DNA from: Eleusine coracana subsp. coracana
Lineage: Eukaryota; Streptophyta; Magnoliopsida; Poales; Poaceae
NCBI GenBank assembly: GCA_032690845.1
Contig: CM064426.1
Location: forward strand, 48,217,417-48,281,416
Reading direction: 5' to 3'
Length of the DNA stretch: 64,000 nt
Below the pieces are notes generated by a model. The model did no database searches, had not been told where the DNA came from, and saw nothing but the letters and a program-made list of their open reading frames with translations. Made by a program: the position numbers and the translations under genes. Shown here piece by piece: positions 10,998-21,721 of this stretch (position 1 is the first letter of the stretch; each line of letters starts with the position of its first letter).

Positions 10998-12147
10998 AAC
11001 TTAATATTCCACTAAGCACACATGCTTAAAATAGCATAATGAATGATCGGTAACAGGAAGACACGAGGTTCCCGATCCGTTTAACGACCGGTAACGATGA
11101 ATCTCCGTGGTTGACGGAATGAACCGTAGAAACGGGCAAAAACACTTAGTTTCTGGACAACATTAAAATTTTTGTGCTTTACAACTGTTGTGGAGAATTT
11201 CATCATCTTTCCAACGCATACTCACACATCTCCATCCAACAAAGTCTCTGCGAGTTATGATCATCCAAAGGCAGGGGACAGAAATGAGACAGTTTCTGTC
11301 TTCCAGAAAAAGGCTACTGTTTTTGCAAAATTCGACCCAGTTCCAGATTTTTTACAAGACAAACTTCCTAAACCAAACTTGTAGAGCAAAACCTCAGCTT
11401 TCCAACGAGTACTTATTTGCCTTCATTGAATTAAAATTGAGGAAGTTATGCTTGTTTTAATGCAACTGACATTTCTGGCAGAAATTGATTTCCTTAACGG
11501 TGACTTCAAACTTTTAGTTTAGATGCCATAGGGTTTTAAATTAGCTCAAATCTGAGTCATTTCACATGTTTGCAATATTAGTGACCTTTTCACATGATTT
11601 AGTGAAGGTAAGTGCATATGGTATGCATGAATGCCAAATGCTCAATATGACAATTTCCTACATCCTCACCAAAAAGAAAACTTGACCGATTATATAACTC
11701 GATCCTTTCGGTGGCACACACACCTCTCACACGTTTCTAAGTGAACTACACGTGGTTAGTGTACCTGCAAGAGATCCATTTCAGAAACAATACATAAAAT
11801 TCAAAAGAAATAAGCCAAAATAACAATGACAGCTTATGCCCAGGTATTCGCCCAGCCGGAAGGCAGCCGACGTTTAAGCGCATTCGGTCCGCGCATCAAT
11901 CAATGCCCAGGTCTTTGCCCACCCGGAAGGCATTCGGTATTTATGGCACAACCGATCCGCGCACAAGGACAAACCTTCGTTGAAGAATCCATAGTTGCAA
12001 GTAATTTAAACAAACATAACCCAGGGTTAGCTTTGCCACCTACAAGACTCTTATATGGGCACTACTAGTTCGTACCTCACCATAACAAGTAAAAATGGCT
12101 TGGTTATGTTTTTAAAATGCTCATTGGTGTGTAGCTTATCCCGAGAC
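10998..12147 (-). other. Element 1 untranslated leader
   Basis: About 1.15 kb lies between the PBS and ORF0 with no convincing gene. It contains a degenerate direct repeat about 191 bases long: ATCTTTCCAACGCATA at 11205 matches GCTTTCCAACGAGTAC near 11396, and AGTTATG at 11253 matches 11444. Element 2 has the same two units at about 32540-32820. Such leaders usually hold dimerisation and packaging signals, which is only an inference here. Confidence 0.5.
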
Positions 12148-12160
12148 GGCTCTGATACCA
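12148..12160 (-). promoter_or_regulatory. Primer binding site, tRNA-iMet
   Basis: On the minus strand TGGTATCAGAGCC lies two bases inside the 5' LTR. This is the complement of the 3' end of plant initiator tRNA-Met and primes minus-strand synthesis. Element 2 has the same site with one change at 33522-33534. Confidence 0.9.
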
Positions 12161-12162
12161 GC

Positions 12163-15100
12163 TGTGACAACCCTACTCCAAAAAGTAGAGTATGTCATAT
12201 AGGATCGCCACAGGAGATGGTTAACAAAGTAACCATACACAGCATCCACACATAAACATTCATCATTTACAATATTACATCACTTAGGTGCATAATATTA
12301 CAAGTTCAGAGGTAAAATATAAATAAGTTCAGATCTGATACAATACATATGTCCTTAGTACATGTTACATAAATTAGCGGAAGCGATACAACAACAAAAC
12401 ACGACGTCAAGTCCTACATGAACCATGCCAGCCCTATGGCGATGGCTCACTCATCACAGTTAGGGGAGCTAGGGACCCATTCGATGGTCCAGTTCTGAGG
12501 CTCCTCACCTGCCCACACAACCTTGTTACAACAATCACAGTAGGTAGCTGGAGGAAAACCTGGAAAACAACATAATCGTAAAGCCTGAGTATCTAACATA
12601 CTCCGCAAGACTTACCCGTCAAAAGGTTTACTAAAACCGACTCCCTAGGATGTAGGGGGGGCTGACCGGGTTTGTTTGATAATTGCATCAAAAGCTCCTA
12701 TTAGTTCTCTGCTGCACTTTCATTTCCTTAGTCAAGATTTTACTTTGCTTATTGCAGAGAACAGCTACGGTGAATCTAGCTAGCTGCTAAGACACGAGTG
12801 GAAATAAAGAGCAATACATCATAACAATATGTGTCCATAGCATAAGTAAATTTAAGAAACATAACCACCACTTTACTACTTAACATATCATTGCCGCTGC
12901 TCGAACAAGAGGTACTCATAACCGCGAGGGACGGCAATTCGAATTGATTTACATCCTGCAGGGAAAAACCCAAATACACGACATACGCATCACTTAAGAA
13001 CATGTATGGCCACCGTTCACAAGATTGCTATAAAGTCGATCCGGGGCCATCGATCCCGAGTACACGTCCTCACTGCGATATAGTACTTCGTATCCGAGGC
13101 TTAACCCATGCACTCTCCAGCGGTCCTCAAACCCGTGCAACCATCGTGCTGTTCACATCACCTCTGGATCGATGAGTATGGCCGTCCAATAATATGGCTC
13201 CCAAGTTACTAGGTTTACCGATCCCCATATTAAAGGTATGTACTTGGTACTGTTCAATACTTGTCCGCGGAGTTGCAACGATAGGTGCTCCATTTTATCA
13301 AGTTCATTAACCAAGTGAACCATAGTTGAATCTAGAACCTACCGTTGACTCCACTAGTTTAAGCATAGCATTGCTAACGGAAAAGCTTACTAACATACTA
13401 ATCATAGGTCATTGCTGGATTATGCAAGTGTGTTTCATCCAAGTCCTACACTTAATGCACAATACAATATTCCTAACTTGTGATAAAGTAAAAGGACTCG
13501 AAAATTTAATGGGTCATGCACCGGGGCTTGCCTTGGGAGTGATCGTAGTTAGTGTCTTCACCAAAGTTCACTTCAGGTCCTTGCTGATCCGGTGCGATCT
13601 CTGCGGTCTCGATCCCTATATGGAATGGATATGCATCAATGCGAATGAATACCCAAGGTGCCATGGAGTTCCTTAACTAAAGGTGAAATGGAGGGCATGA
13701 CAATTCATGGCACTTCCTCAGCAAATAAGATTAATGACTAATCATTTATTCATGAATGTGTGCACACCTAAGTATCGCATGGTACCTACTGAATTTGAAG
13801 GGGACAAACTTCTAATTACAAGAATGTAACTTTTAATCATCACAACTTAGGGTATTATCTACCTTAACATGAGCATGGCCTAGGTGATGATTATATGACA
13901 TCACATGCTGATGATGGTATGACCATGCAGTACTAGGGTCAATTTCCAGAAAGTTCATTTTGAGCAACTTAGCTAAAGTGGCCATATGCAAAACTAGCAC
14001 TATACATACTATGGCAATTTAATTGCATAACTAGTTCTAGGCTCATATAGTTAATTAGGACCCAAGAGTATATAATTGGAGGTAAGGATTTCTACTGTAA
14101 GGTTGATGTAATTATTCTTCATAAATATTCCAGAAGTGAATTTATGCCTACGTTTATTAAATGCACACAAAAAGTAAGATTTATATGGAAAATTCTTACT
14201 TTAACTAACAATTGATTAATTTTGATAGCAAAAGAATACTTAAGTTGCTTCAAATTTTTCATGGAATTCTACATGAGTGTACAAGTGCATAAGGGACAGG
14301 AATACCAAATTTCATAATTAAATTCCTAGACAATAATTTACATAAATTCAATTACTAAAAATGAAGATTTATGCAATAATACTAAAATTATGCCTAAACA
14401 TAAAAATGTGCTTTTGCAGAAAGTTTAAGGATGCCATGAAATGACCACTGAGCAAGTTTCATGAATTTACCATTTATATTTATTTACTTATGAATTTATT
14501 AAGCAATTTAGGGTTGTAACTTTAGAGAATTGGACCTCAACTTGTTTTTCTGGTAGAGGAGGATTTTAGGAGTTGAACAAAATTAGTTTCATCATTTTTG
14601 GGATTTTATTTCTCGAGTTATTGAATTTTAAATTTTAATTAAAGTTCACTCCTATTTACAAAATTGCCACTGGCCAATTAAAACTCCCCCCGCGCGCGCG
14701 CGTTGGCGGTCGGCGGCGGGACTCGGGACTCGGAGCTGCTCTACATGATCAGTGACTCACAACGGGCACGTGGGTGGTGGTGTCGGAGTGGGGGTTGCCG
14801 GAGCACTGCCGGCGACGAGCGGCGGCAATGCTCGACGGCGGCCGACGGTGGTAGGCGCGTGCAGAGGAAAAATTGTCAAGGGAGAGGGTCTAAGAGCATC
14901 ACCTTACTGGCGTGGTGCTCATCGATGCGCTGGCTGGAGTCGGGGTCGCCGGGAAAGTGGTCGTCGCCATGAGCCCCCTCCGTGCGGTGGCCGGCGGTGG
15001 CTCGGGTTTTCCAAATTCCGGCGTCATCTCTGCGCGAGTGAGGGAGGGAATCAGTAGGCTGCAAGAATGTTCCTTGGCGCGCTTATTTGCGAAAGAAAGA

Positions 15101-15972
15101 GGGAGGGGGTCTGCCTGGTCGAAGCTGGGCGCGGCGGAGCTCAGGCGGCTCTAAGCAGGGGAGGCCGCCGGGTTCCTTGCGGCTGAGGAGGAGGGAGGCG
15201 AGCGTTGTGCTGCACGGCCTTGCCGGAGAGCTAGGGAGCATGCACGAGATGATTGCGAGCAGAGAGTGAGAGGAATGGGGTTGGCGAGCGCTGCTGTCCC
15301 CTTTTATTTGGCCGGCGGAAGAGAGGGCCGAGAGAGGGAGAGAGGGGGGCCGGGGTGAGCGGTCGGCCAGGGGAGTGGCTCTCTGGCGGGGTTTCAATGC
15401 TGGCCGGTGGCACAGGCGCGATTTGGCGATGCAGTGGCCGTGATGGGGCTACAGCGATCGGTGTTGAGCGGAGACTAGCCAGAGGGAAAAGGAGAGAGAA
15501 GGGGGGGTTGATCCGGCTTGACTTGAACCTTGACTCGGGTATGGGCAAAATTAACCCAGTTCCCGTGCTCCAAATTTGACACAGATTTTTGTGCGCACCC
15601 AGAAAAACATGTGCTCCAACTTTGCTTTTGGGTGCATCAGCTGAATCGGCTTAGATAAATTATGAAAATTCCAAAACAGAAATACTCTTTTCTGAATTTG
15701 GGGGAATTTTTAAGGGCATTAAATGGTTACCAAAACTTCTGTAAAAATTATCAAAATTCTCTTGTAATGTAGACATTCAGAATATGCAAAAACATTGGGG
15801 TACTTCCATGGAATTTTGTGATGTTTGAGAAGGGCCCTTATTTGAATATTCTGGATTTAATTACTTAATATTCTTTCTTTATTTTTTGGCACCTTGATTA
15901 TTTATATTTTTAATTATCCCTTAATTAACATTGGGTTTATTTAAGTTCTATTTTGTGACATGGGATGTCACA
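12163..15972 (-). repeat. Element 1 5' LTR
   Basis: This copy of the 3.8-kb LTR starts TGTGACATCCC at 15972 and ends TTGTCACA at 12163 on the minus strand. The TATA-like AAATAAAAGG lies near 15299-15310. It differs from the 3' LTR by scattered substitutions and small indels; for example the 17-base G run of the 3' LTR is only six bases here (15344-15349). The 5'-splice-like GTAAGT is at 12615-12610. Confidence 0.92.
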
Positions 15973-15977
15973 GCTTT
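15973..15977. repeat. Target-site duplication, right copy (GCTTT)
   Basis: GCTTT directly follows the right LTR and matches 1568-1572. Confidence 0.9.
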
Positions 15978-16064
15978 AGCGCCATCAATCCTAAAATAAA
16001 AAAGCTTTAGCACCATCAATTGCAAGAATATACTTACACACACCAAATATACACTCATCTAGAG

Positions 16065-16218
16065 TTTCAAAGTACTGATGATTGATGGGGCAACCGGGAA
16101 AATTACAGTGGTCACTCTACCATCATTTGACTGGTCTATCTGTTTCATCTTATTCGGAGGCACAATGAGAATCTCAATACAATCATCATCTTGACCAATT
16201 TTAGAAGTTTGATAAGAA
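16065..16218 (-). other. Possible exon or ORF fragment of unknown type
   Basis: About 50 codons are open on the minus strand, with non-repetitive, protein-like composition (SKIGQDDDCIEILIVPPNKM). I do not recognise a family. It lies in AT-rich sequence between element 1 and the host fragments at 17100-18100. The rest of 15978-16990 shows nothing else I can support. Confidence 0.2.
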
Positions 16219-17099
16219 CAACTTCATTTTATGTTTTTAACATTTCTCTATTGTTTGTTTTTTCTCATGATAATAGCAGCTAATTTAAGATGGAAATTGG
16301 AGATATCGGCCTACATTGAAGTTTGTATGATGAACATGAGGACCTAGATATTAATGACATGCACATAATATAATCTAAATATAATTGGAAGTTTATGATG
16401 GTATTGCTATCTAATCAAAGTATGAGAACATAAGTTTACTTTTTTCATACATAGAGGCATATGCCACTTTTTCTTTAACTGTGTGGAGGCATATAATAAT
16501 AGTACATTAATCTACAAACTTGTGGTTGATTGAGATGACATATTTGCAAGGTCACTGTACCATGATAAAACCGCTTGGGCATTGAGGTGACGCAAACAAG
16601 CTCACTGGACCATGATAAGAAAAATAAAAGCCTTTAGAAGTAAATGCATTTTCACAATACCACATTCAATTAATCTCTTTTAAAGATTACTACTAAAGTG
16701 CACTGAACCATCTAAAACACTCTGAAACTTCAATACAATTCTTCTCCCAAACAATAAAAGAAGAAAAAGTTTCAAAAAAGAAGAAAAAGAGGTGCATACA
16801 ACCCTATTCCTTGTCATCTCCTATGGAATTATAACCACCATGATAAGGTTAAAAAGGTCAACCATACATGTCATTTTACAACAATGCAGAGCCTTTACAA
16901 CTTGGCTAACAAAATAGTTGTTAGACTCTAAACGAAATCACCATCTCACCAAATAGAGAAACATGTGAAATCCGTATCTGCTGCGTTCAACTTCATGACA
17001 TGAAAAATTGGCTCCGAAGGGTGAAAACAACAGTTCCATCATCCTTGAATGTTGTCATGGACACCCATGTCTCAAGAATCTGCTCTAATTCTCTGGATT

Positions 17100-17190
17100 A
17101 TGGAAATATCAGGCGAGCCGCTTCCATGCCGGTAATTAGCTCAGAAAGAAAAACTCCAAAGCTGTACATACCACTTAGATATGTAAGTGG
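17100..17190 (-). pseudogene. Protein-kinase-like fragment (subdomain IX)
   Basis: The minus strand reads YSFGVFLSELITGMEAARL, which matches the VYSFGVxLxELITG block of plant receptor-like kinases. The invariant aspartate that normally precedes YSFG is lost, and a stop follows within a few codons. Only this block is recognisable, so it is a gene fragment and not a gene. It sits about 150 bases from the nitrate-transporter fragment in the same orientation. Confidence 0.5.
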
Positions 17191-17334
17191 CGTAGATCGC
17201 GTCGCTAAGCCGCTGGGCCCGCCCCTGCCGTGAGCCCGCAAATGATAGTATTTTTACCCGTTTCATTGAAGCGGTTGTATGCGGGCAGCCAACAAGACCC
17301 CGCAACGGCGCCAACTTCGACATCTCCACGTCAA

Positions 17335-17421
17335 GAGGTTCTGCCCCAGCGTCAGCACCAGGACACCCATCAGGATATGCAGCGTCCCGGGCACGAAGTA
17401 GGTGATGCGCCACGCCGTGAA
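17335..17421 (-). pseudogene. NRT2-like: NRT2 nitrate-transporter fragment, middle part
   Basis: The minus strand reads FTAWRITYFVPGTLHILMG and then VLVLTLGQ, a block diagnostic of the NRT2 high-affinity nitrate transporters (the AW-R-x-FVPG...GxLVLTLGQDLPDG region between membrane segments). After GQ the frame is lost, although a shifted frame keeps traces of what follows. In an intact gene this lies about 130 residues after the block found at 17830-18093. Here only about 400 bases separate the two, so intervening coding sequence is deleted or scrambled. Confidence 0.75.
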
Positions 17422-17829
17422 TTAGAGAGGTCGTCGTCCGCCGCCGAAGGAGCCTAGTCTCAACCCCAACCCTATTCTGTCTTCCTCATCGTGCTGCACT
17501 TCTCTCTGCTTAGACCCATAGCTCAATTACTTGCAGACATCACAGAACGACGCCCTTGCCAGTGACTTGGTCACCGCGTGTGTGTGTAGTTCAAGCTGGA
17601 GCAACGTCGCCGCCGTTGTCGTCTGCCTCGTCTGTCGCCGCAAGTTAAGTGACCTTGTCGAACATGATCTCCGTTCATTTCTCGTCCACATCCCGTTGAT
17701 CCCGTCATGATTTAGGCTGCAAAGGGAGAGACCGTGAAGATTAAAGTTCTCCACCGATTCTATTCTTGGAAAAATTTCAGATCAATCACTTGGGCAGATT
17801 TCTCGAAACACGTACCATGCCACTCTCGA

Positions 17830-18093
17830 TGGAAACAAGTGCAAAGCTAAGCTAGCTACGTCGCTACTCGCCATAGGAGCGTCGTCGATGAGCGAACTGC
17901 AGAACACGATTGGCGTGGCCAGCATGACAAGGAACATGCAGCCATAGCATGGGCCCAGAAGGTCGCAGACGGCACCCATGGCGAGATGGGAGAAGATGGA
18001 TCCAGACATGGAGGTGACGCCAGCGTTGCCGATGTCGGCCTTGGTGAGGTCGACGTTGTCCCTGATGATGAGGCGTTGTCGCCATTCCCATGG
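17830..18093 (-). pseudogene. NRT2-like: NRT2 nitrate-transporter fragment, N-terminal part
   Basis: The minus strand encodes IIRDNVDLTKADIGNAGV, SMSGSIFSHLAMGAVCDLLG and YGCMFLVMLATPIVFCSSLI. This is the first cytosolic loop and second and third membrane segments of NRT2 transporters, plasma-membrane proton/nitrate symporters of the major facilitator superfamily. Similarity fades after SSLIDDA. No start codon, promoter or C-terminal half is present. It is a degraded fragment, possibly captured by a transposon or left from a decayed gene. Confidence 0.8.
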
Positions 18094-18954
18094 ATGCTGG
18101 CGCCGCCTGTCATGTCACCATGAACATGAGTATCAGGAGCTAGTGAGATCCCAGAAGGTTGTGCAAACGATATCCTCATGCCACTGCAAACAAGTTTAAT
18201 TTTTTTTGAAAACATTATCAGAACAGCCAACAAAATAAAACACAAGTATCTCCAAGAACCAGAATGTCACTTACACATTATGCTATTTCAAATTAGCATG
18301 AAATAAAAGCAATTAAACATGAGTTAAACTGTTATTTCCAGTCTACAAGAAGTACACAACATGTTATTTAGAAGAAATCAATCTTATAGAGATATCATTA
18401 AAATATTAACCATATGTGATTTTAGCTGAACTTCATTATAGGCATAGTTAAAAATCCTACAATACATACACATGTTCCGCAGGTCATATATGATTATAGA
18501 ATAGCATATATAAAATTTTCCTGGTAGCTAATGACAAACATGACTGCCTTGAGCCATTCAAATTTCTCTCATGACCATTACCACCAAAAAACTTTGTTAC
18601 ACCATCACGATTCAAGAACATTGTGTACCCAGATTTGGTGTTGCCCAACCATCGCAATATATATTGTTTCCTTCGAGGGATCATAACTGTCATCCCAAGG
18701 TGAATTTAGGACCTATATAAACACTTTCAAGTCAAGCTTACTTTGTTGTATCAATGGAAAGTATGATATGATACAATGTTTTGTGCTATATGAGGATCAA
18801 TTGAGTGATAGAATTTAATACTGCAATGAATATATGCCCTGACTAACATTCTTGTTCCTCTGAAAGGCATAAACAAAATAAAGTATCACATCAATGAAAT
18901 GTGTCTAATGAGTTTAGATCCAGGATCAGAGCTTCTTTGGTAGCCATAATCGTG

Positions 18955-19120
18955 GGCCATGTGAAGCTTCTTCCTTCTTGTACAACTCATGATATCTGAG
19001 TCATAGAAGCATCTCGCTTTTAAAACACTAGCACAAAGTGACTCAGTCTGGTTATAAGCCACCATCCTTGTTTCCCAAGCATTGAAAGGTTGAATTCGTT
19101 GATGTCTCAGAACCCCATGT
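18955..19120 (-). pseudogene. LINE-type reverse-transcriptase tail fragment (tentative)
   Basis: The minus-strand frame contains QPFNAWETRMVAYNQTESLC followed by ASVLKARCFYDSDIM. This resembles the region after reverse transcriptase in plant LINEs and related RNase H proteins, typically written as lxFNxAmLxKQgWRLmtnPeSLCaRvLKgrYFpdsdfl. No RT or RNase H motifs are adjacent. The remaining sequence from 19120 to 21720 is AT-rich and shows nothing I can name. Confidence 0.45.
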
Positions 19121-21721
19121 TTGAATGTCCTAAAAGCATAAAATAGATTAGCGACGCTGTAACACTTAAATTCTGAATGACCATATATAGGATGACATAC
19201 AAAAGTAATGATAAATTTGGCATTGCCAGTAGCTAAAACTTCCATTTTGCAAAATAAAGGAAATAACATGACCCAAGCTCAATAAGAAATTAAACAGCGG
19301 GTATGTACCAGACCTCAATAATCTCTAGCATGAGCGCGTTGTTGCAGGATTGCGTGTTGTTGCAGGATTAAATTGTAGAAACGGTGATAAACTACAAAGG
19401 TATACAATATACTAATAACAAAAGGTGGGAAAGATAAATCATATATGACCACTCCAAGAAAACATGGAGGCTTCTGGAATTTTAGGCCGCAAAATGTGCA
19501 AATTTCTTGCTAGTTGGCTGCAAAAAGCATACATGTCCTGAAAGATAGCAACCTAGCGCCTGTGTTTTTCAGTTTTATAATAATATTCATTGTTCAATGT
19601 GATATCGGCTAAAAGAGAAAATGATGACATCAGCACCAATAGAAAAAAATTCACTGTGAATACATCTTATACTCAGAATTACTATATTAGCAAACTGCCA
19701 AAAACTGTGGCCAAAATGAAAAATAGAAGAATGAAATCATTTATTCTCAAAACAAAAAAGTCCCTGGGTGTTAAACATTAGAACCTCATTCACAAGTAGA
19801 TGAAAAATGCCCAATAAGACAGCTGCACATAGAGCAGTAGGAGAAAATCAATGAAGAAAAGTAAAGTAGATTCTGAATCATTCAACAGAAATTTCTAAAT
19901 GCCCAGATAAAGACTATAGTTTGGGTTTTATTAAGTTATTTGGACAGTCCGTATGAATCATTCCGATTTTGGCAAATCAACTATAAAAATTAGTAGCAGA
20001 ATGTCATAGGAACAAATTTAGCAAATTAATAAGGCTATAGAGAATTTGTTTCTAGTATGTTGGTTTTCATGTAGAGCTGGTCACTAAGATATATATGAAA
20101 TATAAATCTGATAGAAAGCAAATAATAATGAGGTGATGAAATAAACAAAATGAGAACAACATGCACCTCACCTTTGCTCCTACTGTGCAGGAAAATGTTG
20201 TTTTAGGAGACTCCTTGTTCATAAGAGACATTTAAAAGGTCCATGTTGTCGACAACTTCTTCAAAAGCATTTGAATTACCATCCGTATTAATCACAACTG
20301 TTCAGGAAAAAACATGACAGGTTGAACTATAGGGAACCCAAAATCAAGGAAACAACTACAAAATAATGTGAGGTGCATATAAAATGGCTACCAGTGCGTA
20401 ACACATTTCAAATGAACATAAACTTATTCAGTAACCAATGAAGGTGAAAAAGATTCTCCTATTTTGAATAGTTTGCTACAAAATGGACTGGCAAATTATA
20501 TGTCTTTTGGGAAAAAGCAGTGTATAAATTTCACCAGTTGCTGAGCTTCAACTTTGCTGTGCACAGGTCTCTGATATCTATATGCTGACATTTTCTTCAC
20601 TGAGAAATAAAATAAAATCCATGATTGGGTTTCTTAACTACTATGCCATATTTATTGGTTAAGGTATATAGCTTAACAGGTTCATAAGAGCTCACGAGCT
20701 CCTTTTCCCCTCGTTGCACAGCACTACTTAGTTTTCAAATAAGTATAGATGAAAATGAAAATTTTATTATCTACTACATACAACAACATTTAGAAGGACA
20801 TGTTTTAAGGGGATTTGTATTAAGAAAGGATGAAGCTTTGCTTGGAGTCCTGTAGAAGACAACTTGAATGCATAACTGAACCACAATTTGGCAATTACCT
20901 GACATGGAGACAGACACCAGATGTGAGTAATCTCTATCATCACCAGCATAGGTGCCAAGGTGCCAAGTTTACTGACATCAGGTTTACATTGGGATGCAGG
21001 TTTTCCATTCTTCCCACTTTCACAAATCAGTTATAAAAAATTATACTGAGGTACCTACATACATCCATATGCATGCCAAAAAACACGCTAGAACTGAATG
21101 ATCCTGGTTCAGAGATTAATATGAGATTTTAAAATGGATTAATAAGAGTTTTCAAAAGGCATTTCAGAATTGTAATGCGGTGCTATGTTTTGAAATCGTA
21201 CAAAGCTTAATATGATCATAAGCCCTATACTTCTCCTACATCCCTCTTACAGGATCATTAACAGGGTAGTCAAAAGCAACATGCTATGCCCTTGCTAGAT
21301 ACTTCATATACTTAACATGTCGCACAGCTTGGTTCAGAAAACCGTACATTAATTAGAGTTACCAAGCAGTCATATGGTTGGTGCGATCTCCTGCTATCCT
21401 TGCCACTATTTCTTCTCCTTCCAACTGCAAGTAAGAATGAACCTAATATGTCAGTGTGAAACATTAAACTCAAGAATAAATGAAATGAACACAAGATCTA
21501 ATGAATAGCCATCCATATTACAATGGTACTCATAAATTTTTGTAAATGTTGCAGAAGCGCCTAGACAAACTACTTGTTGTAAACTGATCTTGACTCTTCT
21601 ATAAGTTGTGGCTGTAAACCACCATTTCTCCGGATCCTTATTAAGAGTAGAAGTTTATAGTTGCCAAGTGTAAATCAGAAAAACAGCTAGAAAAAGTGAC
21701 ATATGGCTGATTCTCTAAACC

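Larger units (their letters stand above)
1573..15972 (-). mobile_element. Element 1: complete Ty3/gypsy chromovirus (RIRE3/RIRE8-like), 14.4 kb
   Basis: Two nearly identical 3.8-kb LTRs (1573-5368 and 12163-15972) end in TG...CA and are flanked by GCTTT. On the minus strand the order is 5' LTR, tRNA-iMet PBS, long leader, ORF0 (coiled coil), gag with zinc knuckle, protease, reverse transcriptase, RNase H, integrase, chromodomain, PPT, 3' LTR. Domain order RT-RH-IN plus a C-terminal chromodomain defines a chromovirus. Very long LTRs and an extra ORF before gag fit the Tekay/Del lineage, such as rice RIRE3 and RIRE8. In a 350-base sample (2735-3085 against 13326-13676) I count about nine LTR differences, suggesting insertion on the order of one million years ago under commonly used grass rates. 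Stops and frameshifts break the coding region, so it is structurally complete but not coding-competent. Confidence 0.95.

Noticed and set aside
18484..18693. Possible host exon on the minus strand
   Set aside because: The 69-codon frame has no recognisable motif and no clear splice context in AT-rich sequence.
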